From CBFHMJ01 sp965656875 (GTDB lineage: Bacteria; Pseudomonadota; Gammaproteobacteria; Enterobacterales; Alteromonadaceae), in assembly GCA_965656875.1 (NCBI GenBank), contig CBFHMJ010000038.1, positions 246,027-310,026 of the forward strand: a stretch of 64,000 bases of DNA, in the 5' to 3' direction. Positions 49,299 to 60,100 of this stretch are shown piece after piece; positions within the stretch are counted from its first letter, which is position 1, and every line of letters starts with the position of its first letter. Below the pieces are notes generated by a model. It saw nothing but the letters and a program-made list of their open reading frames with translations. It ran no database searches and was not told where the DNA came from. Both the position numbers and the translations under genes were made by a program.

Positions 49299-51473
49299 TT
49301 ACCAGATTTTGATCCGCTCTTCCGGCTTACGATACATCGCATCACCTTCTTTCACATCAAATGCCTCGTAGAACTCAGGCATGTTCGACAGAACACCCTG
49401 TACACGATATTCAGCGGGTGCATGCGGGTCTGCGACTAAACGACGACGTAGCTCAGCATCACGGTACTTACGACGCCAGACTTGCGCCCAACCAAGGAAT
49501 ACACGCTGCTCACCGGTAAAGCCATCAATTTCAGCCGATTTTTTGCCATCCAGTGATAACTCATAAGCCTTATAAGCAACCGTTAAACCACCCAGATCAC
49601 CAATGTTTTCACCTAACGTGAAATGACCATTAACTCCAGCATCGTCGAACGGTTTAAAACCATCGTACTGGGAAGCAAGCATATTACCGCGCTTCTCAAA
49701 TGCCTTCTTATCAACATCTGACCACCAGTTTTTCAGATTTCCTGCGCCGTCATACTTCGCGCCCTGATCATCAAAACCATGACCAATTTCATGACCAATA
49801 ACCGCACCGATACCACCATAGTTCACCGCATCATCAGCTTCCATATTAAAGAAAGGCGGTTGCAGAATGGCAGCCGGGAATACGATCTCATTCATTACCG
49901 GGTTGTAATACGCGTTCACCATTTGAGGTGGCATATGCCAGATTGAACGATCAACCGGCTGACCCAGTTTACTGGTCATGTCCTTATAATACCAATGGCT
50001 GAAACGTAGAATATTACCCACTAAATCATCAGGACGAATCGCCAACGCACTGTAATCTTTCCATTTATCCGGATAACCAATTTTTGGCGTAAAGCTATGT
50101 AACTTCTCCAACGCTTTCGCTTTGGTTTCTTCCGTCATCCAGTCCAGCTCTTTAATGCTGATTTCATAAGCCTTGATCAGGTTAGCAACTAACGCTTCCA
50201 TTCGAGCCTTAGCTTCAGGTTTAAAATGCTCTGCAACGTACAATTTACCTAACACTTCACCCAACACCTGTCCCGTCGTATCAACGGCACGTTGCCAGCG
50301 AGGTTGCTGCTCTTCTACGCCACGCAATGTTTTCTTGAAGAAGTTGAAATGCGCCGTAACCAGGTCCTTACTCAGATATTCGGCATAATCATTTAACACC
50401 TGAAAACTTAAATACTCTTTCCACGTATTCAGATCAGTTTCAGACATCTGCTTACCAACCGCTTCCATGAATGACGGCTGATTAACAACAATCAGATCAG
50501 CCTTATCCAGGCCACTGACTTTGGCATAGTCAGCCCATGAGAAATGCTCACCCAATAACGCATCCACTTGCTTAGGATCTTTCGGGTTATATGTTTTATC
50601 CGCATTACGGCTATCAACCCGATTCCACGAATGTTCAGCCAGCGCCGTTTCAAATGCTAAAACACGTTCCGCCGCAGCTTCTGCATCTTTATAACCAGTA
50701 GCACTTAACATCGTGCTGATATAACGCTTAAACGCCTCACGATTCTTTACGTACTTTTCATCATCTTTCAGATAATAATCGCGATCAGGTAAAGTCAGGC
50801 CGTTTTGATAAAGGTAGGTAGCATATTGAGAAGAATTCTTAGCGTCGTTATTTACATACCAGGCAATTGGCATCGTAACACCGCTAATACGAAGGTAGGC
50901 CAGTTCAGATGTCAGATCACGCATGTTAGTAATGCTTTGAATACGATCTAACAATTCCCCGACAGGTGTAACACCCAACTCATTAGCCAGCTTTTCGTTC
51001 ATAAAGCTGTTGTAAAAATCACCCAGCTTACGCTCATCAATCGTTAACGGTTTTTCCGCTTTCGCATCATGAGAGTGGCTGTGTGAATGGCTGTGAGAAT
51101 GTTTACCACCGCCAAGTTCAGCAGCACGTTCTGCTGCACTGTCGATGATTACTTTCAGATCATCACGCGATGTATCACGTAAACGAGTAAACGAACCATA
51201 CAATGATTTGTCAGCCGGGATCTCAAAATCTTTCAACCACTTACCATTTACATAATGGAAGAAATCATCCTGAGGACGCACTGAAGCATCAATATATTGT
51301 GTATCAATGCCCGATCCGAGAACCACAGCCGGTTCACTCGCTTTCTTGTCTGCAACAGGCGTTGTAGCAGTAGACGCCGTAGCCGTTGAATTCCCTTGTT
51401 CTGGCGCTTTACCGCACGCAGTTAACCCCAAAGCCATTACAACGCTGGCAGCAATAACAGAAACTTTTGTCAT
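49299..51473 (-). CDS. M13 (neprilysin/PepO-type) zinc metallopeptidase lipoprotein
   Basis: 724 residues from the ATG at 51473, preceded by AAGAGA. The 26-residue extension upstream lacks a site and would bury the signal peptide. The start MTKVSVIAASVVMALGLTACG is a lipoprotein signal with lipobox L-T-A-C. Catalytic HEIGH is near residue 557, the third zinc ligand in ENIGDLGG near 620, and the substrate-binding NAYYNPVMNEIVFPAA precedes them. A HSHSHSHSHSH insert occurs near residue 123, unusual for M13 and possibly metal-scavenging. It should cleave peptides at the periplasmic or outer surface. Monocistronic. Confidence 0.93.
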   Translation of the reverse strand: MTKVSVIAASVVMALGLTACGKAPEQGNSTATASTATTPVADKKASEPAVVLGSGIDTQYIDASVRPQDDFFHYVNGKWLKDFEIPADKSLYGSFTRLRDTSRDDLKVIIDSAAERAAELGGGKHSHSHSHSHSHDAKAEKPLTIDERKLGDFYNSFMNEKLANELGVTPVGELLDRIQSITNMRDLTSELAYLRISGVTMPIAWYVNNDAKNSSQYATYLYQNGLTLPDRDYYLKDDEKYVKNREAFKRYISTMLSATGYKDAEAAAERVLAFETALAEHSWNRVDSRNADKTYNPKDPKQVDALLGEHFSWADYAKVSGLDKADLIVVNQPSFMEAVGKQMSETDLNTWKEYLSFQVLNDYAEYLSKDLVTAHFNFFKKTLRGVEEQQPRWQRAVDTTGQVLGEVLGKLYVAEHFKPEAKARMEALVANLIKAYEISIKELDWMTEETKAKALEKLHSFTPKIGYPDKWKDYSALAIRPDDLVGNILRFSHWYYKDMTSKLGQPVDRSIWHMPPQMVNAYYNPVMNEIVFPAAILQPPFFNMEADDAVNYGGIGAVIGHEIGHGFDDQGAKYDGAGNLKNWWSDVDKKAFEKRGNMLASQYDGFKPFDDAGVNGHFTLGENIGDLGGLTVAYKAYELSLDGKKSAEIDGFTGEQRVFLGWAQVWRRKYRDAELRRRLVADPHAPAEYRVQGVLSNMPEFYEAFDVKEGDAMYRKPEERIKIW

Positions 51474-51612
51474 TTTATTATCTCTTTTTAAGCGTATTTC
51501 CAGGGTTTTATACACACCCTGTTTACACCCGGTTTTATAATCGTCAGGCAATACTAGCCAGTTGTATCAGGGTTTGCAAAAATGCCGCGACAAGCCGTGT
51601 AACGTTCCCGTT

Positions 51613-52077
51613 CTAGTCTACAAATCCATTTGTATTTTCATCATGAGGCCATGTCTTGCCCCCAGCCCTGCTCTGCTTCAGCGACTGAGAAATACTGTGC
51701 ATAATCGCATCCGTGAATCCCGGCACTGTATCCCGCGTTAATAACAACGGCTGATTCGTTGCCTCATGGTATTTCATGATGGTTTCCAACGTCTGAATTA
51801 ACGAAGCCCGAATCTGCTCCACTTCCTGCTCCGTCAACGTTAATACACGCTTCTCAGGCTTTTCCTCCGGATCAGCCACGCCCTCCGTAAACTGATACAC
51901 ATCCAACTCAAGAACCTGACAGATCTCAGGCAACAGCCGGGTTCGCTGACTCACCCCGGTTTCGATACTCGCAATCACCTGTTGTGATGTACCAACCAGC
52001 CGTGCCAGCACCGATTGCGTCATCCCCATACGTTTACGCGCTTTACGAACCGCGCTACCAAATGCCCCGTCACTCAT
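51613..52077 (-). CDS. XRE-family transcriptional regulator
   Basis: 154 residues. The N-terminal helix-turn-helix (about 8-62) reads VRKARKRMGMTQSVLARLVGTS followed by the recognition helix QQVIASIETG, typical of Cro/C1-type proteins. The C-terminal half is a helical region rich in Gln/Glu (about 75-115) without a known ligand domain. It is the last gene of a five-gene operon (3-base gap from the previous stop) divergent from the giant RHS gene, so it may control both directions from the shared intergenic region. Confidence 0.85.
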   Translation of the reverse strand: MSDGAFGSAVRKARKRMGMTQSVLARLVGTSQQVIASIETGVSQRTRLLPEICQVLELDVYQFTEGVADPEEKPEKRVLTLTEQEVEQIRASLIQTLETIMKYHEATNQPLLLTRDTVPGFTDAIMHSISQSLKQSRAGGKTWPHDENTNGFVD

Positions 52078-52080
52078 ACC

Positions 52081-52275
52081 CTAATCCTTACTTTTCCGAA
52101 CAGCCTGATTAAACAAATGAATCACCCGATTCTCATCCGGCGTTAATGGCAGTTTCATATCCTGATGCTCCTCGTTATGGAACAAAATTCCCCGAACCAT
52201 CATCACGCCCAATCCCAGGCCACACACCAACATCACACTGTTCAACACCAGATAAATCAACGCATCAACACTCAT
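52081..52275 (-). CDS. Small single-span membrane protein
   Basis: 64 residues from the ATG at 52275, which comes just after the stop of the preceding gene (GAGG in front); a TTG at 52281 overlaps that stop. One membrane segment (ALIYLVLNSVMLVCGLGLGVMMV) and a charged cytoplasmic tail. No recognised family. Tight packing shows it is part of the operon. Confidence 0.6.
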   Translation of the reverse strand: MSVDALIYLVLNSVMLVCGLGLGVMMVRGILFHNEEHQDMKLPLTPDENRVIHLFNQAVRKSKD

Positions 52276-52277
52276 GA

Positions 52278-52778
52278 TCAAGACCTCGCAAAATACTTAA
52301 CAACAGGATGAGGAAATAGCATTCGATGAAGCATTAATGCTATTTGAGAGAAAAGAATCAAATTAGACAACAGGGGTATAAACCAGCCATATATTCCAGT
52401 GATTAATCCACTTTTTAAATACACATGATCGTAGTAAGTAATTAATTGCAGATATCCCAACAACATATAGCCAGCTATTGTTATGTATGCACTTAAAGAA
52501 AACATCAGACCGAACCGACGCTGAAAATAATAAATACCAAACGCCAAAAGAAAGTCGAACAATGCAAAACTACTAAACCAAAGAAAATTTAGTAATTTAA
52601 GATCAGTGACATTTTCTATGTTGTACATAGCCCAAACTGCCAGCAGTTCCACGATGATAGTTATAATTGACGTCACCATCATGCTGTAGTTTCGCCCGTC
52701 AGTCAGGGAAAAAATGTAAGTAGTAAAAAAAAGCAAGATTGTTAAAAAGTTATGTATTATTTCAATATTTTCAATCAT
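52278..52778 (-). CDS. Multi-span membrane protein of unknown function, AT-rich
   Basis: 166 residues with about five hydrophobic segments. No family recognised. Base composition is very different from its neighbours: 15 G+C of 60 at 52561-52620 by hand count, versus 34 of 60 at 51901-51960 in the XRE gene. This suggests a separate origin. It starts 9 bases after the repeat protein's stop and overlaps the start of the next small gene. Confidence 0.65.
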   Translation of the reverse strand: MIENIEIIHNFLTILLFFTTYIFSLTDGRNYSMMVTSIITIIVELLAVWAMYNIENVTDLKLLNFLWFSSFALFDFLLAFGIYYFQRRFGLMFSLSAYITIAGYMLLGYLQLITYYDHVYLKSGLITGIYGWFIPLLSNLILFSQIALMLHRMLFPHPVVKYFARS

Positions 52779-52787
52779 TTAATAATC

Positions 52788-53180
52788 TCAATTCGGTGGC
52801 GGTGGAAGATTTCCATGTCCATTTCCACCTGTGCCGAGTGTCATATCTGAATCATTCGATGATGATGGCGATAAAAGGTTCCCACCACCGTTACCACCTG
52901 CATCTAACGTTTCAAGATTTCCAGCGTCACTCGGAGGAGGTGGCAATCCACCATCCCCATTTCCTCCGCTTTCAGCTAAGTAAATAGCAGAAACATTTGA
53001 TGATGGTGGATTGCCACCTGCATTTATTGTTGCAAAGTTCCTACTTTGCTCTCCATCAATAGACACCTTATCGTCTTGTAATGTTGTTATCGTTTTTACT
53101 TCAGGAGCATCCGATTCAGATGTTGAACGCTCTTCTGATAACACAACCTGTTGAATTGCCTGATAACCATTAATCTTCAT
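52788..53180 (-). CDS. Gly-Asn/Pro-rich repeat protein of unknown function
   Basis: 130 residues from the ATG at 53180. An ordinary-looking N-terminal half (MKINGYQAIQQVVLSEERS) is followed after about residue 55 by four diverged repeats of the type A/E/G-G-G-N-G-x-G-N-L-P-P-P-P-S. No signal peptide and no Cys. The N-terminal start slightly recalls flagellar anti-sigma proteins, but this is not strong enough to name. A conserved leader plus variable repeated tail would also fit a modified-peptide precursor, but no maturation enzyme lies in the operon. Function unknown. Confidence 0.6.
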   Translation of the reverse strand: MKINGYQAIQQVVLSEERSTSESDAPEVKTITTLQDDKVSIDGEQSRNFATINAGGNPPSSNVSAIYLAESGGNGDGGLPPPPSDAGNLETLDAGGNGGGNLLSPSSSNDSDMTLGTGGNGHGNLPPPPN

Positions 53181-53250
53181 AGTCACAACGTTCCACAGTT
53201 AGTTCACAAAAAGGAACCAGTATAAAGATCAGGCACGACTCACGCTATCA

Positions 53251-53757
53251 TCAATCATCCATATCAAATGCCCCTTGCGATAAGCTCACTAAAAACCCCA
53301 TCACCGCCCTGTCCAGCGTGACCACTCGCTGCTGATTACCACAAACCAGTAACGACTCTACCGCCTGCTGATACAACTCCGCGACAAACTCCCCCGGTAA
53401 TCGATCCAGTCGCGCCGCATTTGCACACCAGTTCAACTGATCTGCCGCCTTCGTTAACGCAAACACTGTCTCTGTAAACAACCCCGAAGAACACGACAAC
53501 CCGTTAACCGTGATCCGCAATAACGCCAGACCCAAACGATTCCACAACACCTGATCACCCGCCTCACACGTTTTCAGCAAAAGCACCAAATCCCCCCGCT
53601 GAATGCCCCAATCTTCTGGCGACAACACAACTTCTCCCGACGCAGGCAACAACCAACTACCCAATGCCGATGATTTACCCTCCGTGACATCAGTAAACCA
53701 TTCGACTAAACCCTCTGGCGCATTCTTCGCTGCCAGACAATCCCGTGTAATAACCAT
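53251..53757 (-). CDS. Hypothetical cytoplasmic protein, first gene of the five-gene operon
   Basis: 168 residues, no signal peptide or membrane segment, mostly helical, Leu-rich. The ATG has AGGGGG 4 bases upstream. No family recognised. It heads the leftward operon and is divergent from the RHS giant, separated by the roughly 350-base control region. Conserved position beside the RHS gene in other genomes would be needed to link them. Confidence 0.65.
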   Translation of the reverse strand: MVITRDCLAAKNAPEGLVEWFTDVTEGKSSALGSWLLPASGEVVLSPEDWGIQRGDLVLLLKTCEAGDQVLWNRLGLALLRITVNGLSCSSGLFTETVFALTKAADQLNWCANAARLDRLPGEFVAELYQQAVESLLVCGNQQRVVTLDRAVMGFLVSLSQGAFDMDD

Positions 53758-54105
53758 TTATCCCCCTGCCAACCATGAAATACCCAACCTACAACTCGTA
53801 CCTAATAGAAAATACAAATTTAAAACCATTTTTCTTGTATTAGGGACGGTAAATTAACCAGGTTTACCCCAAACATCAACACTTTTATTCCCAATATAAA
53901 TACAATTAATTTTGTTTGTTTTTACATATACCCAAATTGATGAAATTTTGTGCTTTACCCAAAAACAAAGATCGCGTAAATTTGCGCCTCTTTTGGTTCT
54001 AAAATGGAATCAAACGACAAACATCAACAAAGCCAAAAAGCACGAAAAGAACCAAAGGCAGGTTCAACCGGACATGCATTACAGACGGATTTAGAGAGGA
54101 AAGCA
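53758..54105. promoter_or_regulatory. Divergent control region with inverted repeats
   Basis: AT-rich. TTGTATTAGG (53835-53844) can pair with CCTAATA (53801-53807) or AATACAA (53811-53817), a nested inverted repeat. AATACAA occurs again at 53899-53905. These are candidate operator sites for the XRE protein. A frame open from 54004 (ATG) joins the RHS gene, but no ribosome site precedes it. Confidence 0.4.
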
Positions 54106-57100
54106 GTGAACAGGATTAAGGCAATGGAGCATTCTGCCATCAGCAACACGGCAGCTCAGGGCAACGGACAACACAGTTTTAAACGAACCAACACAGCAAC
54201 TTATTTCAGCGTTAACACCACAACCGCGATCATACGACTGTTCTGGCTGTTAATACTCTCCACACTAACCAGCACCGCGTCAGCAAACGACACCGTGAGC
54301 TGGAACAGCGAGCAGTTTATCGCCCTGCATGGTGACATTAACGGTGATGGCCGTGATGATTTACTGCTGCAACCTCGGGGTGCTAATGCAGAAGTAAGTA
54401 CAGGTTCAGTTACTTTTCAGTCATCCTCCCGTCAATATCTGACCGACGATTCTCATTTTCTCACCTTTCTGCCCGATTTCACCTCCGCCCGGTTACTGCT
54501 GGCGGATATTAATGGCGACGGCAAAGACGACTTAGTAACCTTCAGCGCCGGTGAAGCCCGGGTTCGACTGTCAAACGGCAACGGCTTTGCTGAGGTGTCT
54601 CAGACCTTATCTAATCCTGAATCCCTGCATTTTCTCAACGCGTTTGATGCCTATCTCTATTACGCCGGTGATTTTAACGGCGATGGTCGCGACGAATTTA
54701 TTGCCCTGAGTGATAACCCGCACCGCCCTGACCGGGCTCATGTCCTGATGCAGACCGAAGCCAACGGGCAGCTCAATGTGCATCAGTCGCCTGGCGAAGA
54801 AGCGGTCTGGGCACAACAACAAAGCTCCCGCTTAATTATCGCCGATTACAACAACGACGGCAGAGACGACATCTTTGCGGTGGCCCGTAAGGCCAATGAC
54901 CCGCACTGGTTAGTGCTGAGCTCTGATAAAGGCCGTTTCTCCTCTCGCGGTCAGCAAATCCGTCACCGCCTGACCAATCACGACTGGGATGATGAACGCC
55001 ACAGTATTATGGCGATTAATGGCCTGTTGACGCCGGGTGTGGAACTGCTACGACGTAATAACCGCCCGGGTGGTTTTGATGAGCGGGGGGAATGGCATGC
55101 TGAGGCTGGAAGTGAGCCCGGGGATGTGGTGGCTCGCCGGTCCGCTGATAAACAGCAAATAGTTAATAAACCGCAGGTTGCTAACAAACAGGCGCCGGTT
55201 AATCCGGAAGTGGTTCGTCCTTCGTTGGCTCAGGTGTCGCTTCGTTCATCCGTATCTGACAGACGTTCATCTGAATCCATTAACTCAGCATCTGCCAGTT
55301 CAGCATCAACCGATGCCATTGACTGCAGTGACCCGCTATACAACCCGACCAGCGGCACCGAAGGTAGCGGTTGTAGCTTTCTGACCTTGCCCGATACGCC
55401 CACCGGGTATCCCACCATCTCCGGCAGTGCTTATAAACCCCTGAATATCGGCTTTACCGTCGGTTTTGCGGTGGTGGCTGATGCGACCTATTACGAACTC
55501 TATGCCGGTGACGGCGGTCTTGACCCGGCAGCCGTGACTTACACAAAAGTCTATTCCGGTAGCGTGTTCCAGCCGTCATTTTCTTATTCAACCGCAGGCC
55601 ATCGTTACTATAAATACAAAGCCTGTAACAGTGTCGGCTGTAGTGGCTTAAGCCCCTGGCGACGGATTTATGTGTACGATGCCCCGGAGGCGATTCGCTC
55701 ACCGGTGTTATCCGCATCCTCGGTGTATTCGAGTGCAACCGTCAGTCTGGACTTTGTTGAAGCCGGGTATTCGGTTGATGGCACAAACCACAAGGTCTGG
55801 CAGTCGTTCAACGGCGGTGCTGAAACGCTGATTTATGATTTTACCCGAACGCAGTGGCAGCAGAATCAGCATCATGTCAGTCAAACTCTTAATGAGCCGG
55901 GCAGTTATGTCTGGCGGGCACAGGCCTGTAGTCCGTCGGTGGGTTGTGGTCCTTCAACGAGTTTCACCATTACTGTCACTAACCGGGCACCGGTGGCCGT
56001 AGCGGATACCTTTACCCATCTTCTTGAAGACACACCAGCGGCCCTGAGTGTACTTGCCAATGACACCGACCCGGACGGTCATCTGATATCACTGCACGAT
56101 ATTATGGCCGTGCCACTGGGTGGTCAGGTGGTGATTAACGGCAATCAGGCCGTATACACCCCGTATAACCAGTGGTGTGGTGATGACCGCTTTACTTACC
56201 GGGTAAAAGACGCCTTTGGTGCGGTCTCTTCTGCGGTGCTGGTCTCCCTGACCGTTAACTGTGTGAATGATGCGCCGTATGTGAGTCACTTATCCTCCAA
56301 CTATACGGTGAATGAAGACACCTCAGCGACGATTACCTACACCCTGCGGGATTTTGATTCTGATGTGAATGCCGCATCAGTTTCAGTGCTGTCGAGCAGT
56401 AACCCGGCGGTATTACCACTGGCGAACATTGTGCCCGGTGGCAGTGGCACCGCCCGTACCCTGCAACTTCAGGGTGCGGCTCATCAACATGGCAGCAGTG
56501 ATGTGACCTTCCGGGTCTCTGACGGCACGGATGCACAGGACTACACCTTTAACGTGGTGATTCATCCGGTCAATGACCTGCCGGTTGCCACAGGGCTGGC
56601 CGGGCATGTTCTGACCGAAGACACCCCGCTGACGATTGCCGTGCCGGTGGCTGATGTGGAAACCCCGGCGTCTGCGTTGACCCTGACCTCAGTGGGTAGC
56701 AGCAATTACACCGTACTGCCGACGCCGAATGTGGTGATTAGTGGCAGTGGTGCGACCCGAAGCATTACCTTAACCCCGGCGGCCAATCAGTCCGGCAGCG
56801 GTATTGTCTGGCTGCAACTGAGTGATGGCACCGACTCGGCCACCTATGGCTTAACCTTTACGGTTAATCCGGTCAATGACACCCCCACCGCCGGCCCACT
56901 CAGTGGTCATGTGCTGGATGAAGATGACAGCCAGGCCATTACCCTGACAGTAAACGATGTGGAAACCCCGGCATCAGAGGTGGTCCTTCGGGTAAAAGGC
57001 AGCAGCAACACAGCATTAGTGCCGGTCAGTCACGCGGTCATCAGCGGCAGTGGCAACACCCGGACCCTGACCTTAACCCCGGCAGCCAATCAGTCCGGCA

Positions 57101-60100
57101 GTGGCACAATCTGGCTCGGTGTACATGATGGCACCGTTGAAGCCACCTATGGCCTGAGCTACACCGTTAATCCGGTGAATGATGCGCCGACGGTCAGCAC
57201 CATTCCGGTACAGGTGATGAACGAGGATGAAACCCTGCAGGTGCCATTCACGATTGCTGACATTGATACGGCGTTAAGCCAGTTAAGCCTCAGTGCCACC
57301 GCCGGCAATCCGCTGTTGGTCAACACCTCGGATATCACCTTCTCCGGCAGCGGTCAGAATCGAACCCTGACCATCACCCCGTTACCGGGTCGTGACGGTG
57401 AGACCGATATCACGGTGCATGTAAACGATGGCACCCGAACCACCTCCCGCACCTTCCACCTGACGGTGAACGGGGTGAATGATGCGCCGACCCTGACCAA
57501 CCCTGGCTCAGTACTGACCGATGAAGACCATTCACTGACACTGTCCGTCAAACTCAGCGACAGTGAAACCCCGGCCTCACAACTGGCCTTTAACGTGGTC
57601 AGCAGCAGTAATCCGGCACTGTTGCCGCTCAGTCACATCACCGTCAGTGGCAACGACGCATACCGCACCCTCACACTGACTCCCACCCCGAATACACACG
57701 GCTTCAGCACTGTGACCCTCAGTGTGTCCGATGGCGAACTGACCCGGACACAGACCTTCACCCTGACCGTTCGCAGCATCAATGATTTACCCCTGATACA
57801 GCCACCCGCCGACATCGGCATGCTCACCGGCCAGCTGTTCAGTGTGCCGCTGGTCGTCAGTGATGTGGAAACTCCGCTGGCCAACCTGACCATTACCGCC
57901 AGTGCTCACGACCCGTCACTGATTAGCCCGGACCGTCTGGTGCCACAGTTTGTCAACGGTCAACATCTGCTGCATGTCACCGCAGGCAGTTCCACCGGCC
58001 ACACCCTGGTGGATGTCCGGGTAAGCGACGGCTCAGCCAGTCGCCGGACGTCCTTTAACGTACAGATAGATCGGGCACCGGAACCCCCGACCATATCAGG
58101 CGAGCCACCCACGGCTGCTTACGTCGGAGAATTTTATGAATTCATTCCTGATGCCAACGACCGAAATATCAATGACACACTAAGCTTCCTGATTGCAAAC
58201 AAACCGGGCTGGGCCAGTTTCGATGCTACAACAGGAAAACTGTCTGGCACCCCTGCCGTGGATGACATTGGTACCTACGCTACGATTATTATTTCAGTGA
58301 CCGACGGTTCGCACACCGTCAGCATGACACCATTCTCACTGAACGTGCAGTTTGGTGAACTGGACCTCCCTGAATCCATTAATCCTGAAAATGATGCGTT
58401 AACAGGGGCGGTATGGTATGGCGCATTAGAAGGCGAACATCGGGTAGAAAATGATGGTTCTTTCACTTATCGATTACCCATTGAAGTCCCTGTTGGTATC
58501 AATAACCTGCAACCCAAATTGGCGATTTCATACAACGCTAATCGTCGCAACAGTATCCTTGGTTTTGGCTGGACCCTGGAAGGATTCAGTACCATCAGTC
58601 GATGTAACGCTTCATTAATTCGAGACGGGTATATCAGTGGTATTGCGGACAATGATCGTTATAAATACTGTCTCGACGGCACAAGACTGATTGAAGTATC
58701 AGACAATGAATTTCGGACTGAAGAAGACACTTTTCAGCGTATTTCATTCAAGGACAACAGCTGGTTTGTCACAGATAAACATGGAACTACTGCCACCTTA
58801 GGCGGCAATATAAACGCAAAGTTAGTCAACAGTGCAGAGAATGCCATTCGCTGGTACACCAGTGAAATCAAAGACGTTCATGGCAACTATATGGTCGTTA
58901 ACCGCGACGAAGCTAACCGTCTTACAAGCATCGACTACACAAAACACGACAGCGCAGACGCATCCTCGCAGCGTATCAGTTTTGGCTGGGAAAACAGGGA
59001 TGATGTGCTTGTGCAATACATGGGTGGCGCTAAGAGCCTGAATAATCAGCGATTAGTATCCATTACGACCTATTCTTACAACAAACGAGTCAGCCAGTAC
59101 CAGTTCCATTACCAAACGAATGATCAGACATATAATGATGAAATCTACCATGACCCTGCACTACTGAGTCGCCTGTTCAGAATAACTCGTTGTTTTAACA
59201 CTGATAGTCAATGTACTGAACCGGTAACATTTGACTGGACGGCGGTTAATAAAAGTCATTATCGGTATCAAAGTAATCCGGTAGGTGAAGCTAACTATCA
59301 ACCGTTGCAACATGATAATGAATTATACGGACAGGAGACTTATCTGGACGTCGACGGAGATGGGGAAATTGAATCTTATACCAGTACATCGCTTGTAACC
59401 GATGCCAGTTTTACAGGAATTACGTTAGAGCCAACTATTACCGATACAGGCAGTAACAGCGTTACCTATACTCCAACATCTCAACCTGTTTTTGTCGGTA
59501 TGGACATCAATGCTGATGGTTTTGACGATATTGTTCGAAAGGACAATTTGGGTAATGGCTTACACGTTTATCTCAGTGATGGCGAGATTATGCCAGACCC
59601 AACCGGTGAATCTAACTGGTCAATCACTCGTGATCAACTGAGCTTTTACAGTACACGTAAAAAAGACTACGACCCACAAATTCAAGGCTGGGTAAAAGTC
59701 ACAAAACGCTGGAGCTACAAGACAATATTACGCGATCTTAATGGTGACGGTTTAGTCGATATTATGCGCTATCCGCCCCATTGCCTGAGTAGTACCTGTA
59801 GCTGGGAAGGATTTGAACCACTGGACTTTTCAGTCGCCTTTAACACCGGTAACGGATTTTCAGCGTTCACTGCGTGGATAGCTAATTACAAAACGGCCGG
59901 TATATCTCTCGAAAACAGTAATTATTTTCACTTCCCCGATTTTAATGGCGATGGTTTACTGGACTTAGTATTTAACGACGGCACCCTGGTGTATATCAAT
60001 GACGGTACAGGGGCTGTGAGCAAACTGCCAGATGCAACGACAGGAAGCTATGCCGGTGGTAACGCTGATTTTAACGGTGACGGCCTGACTGATTATTTTG

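Noticed and set aside
51474..51551. Upstream start for the M13 peptidase
   Set aside because: It would place 26 polar residues ahead of a perfect lipoprotein signal peptide.
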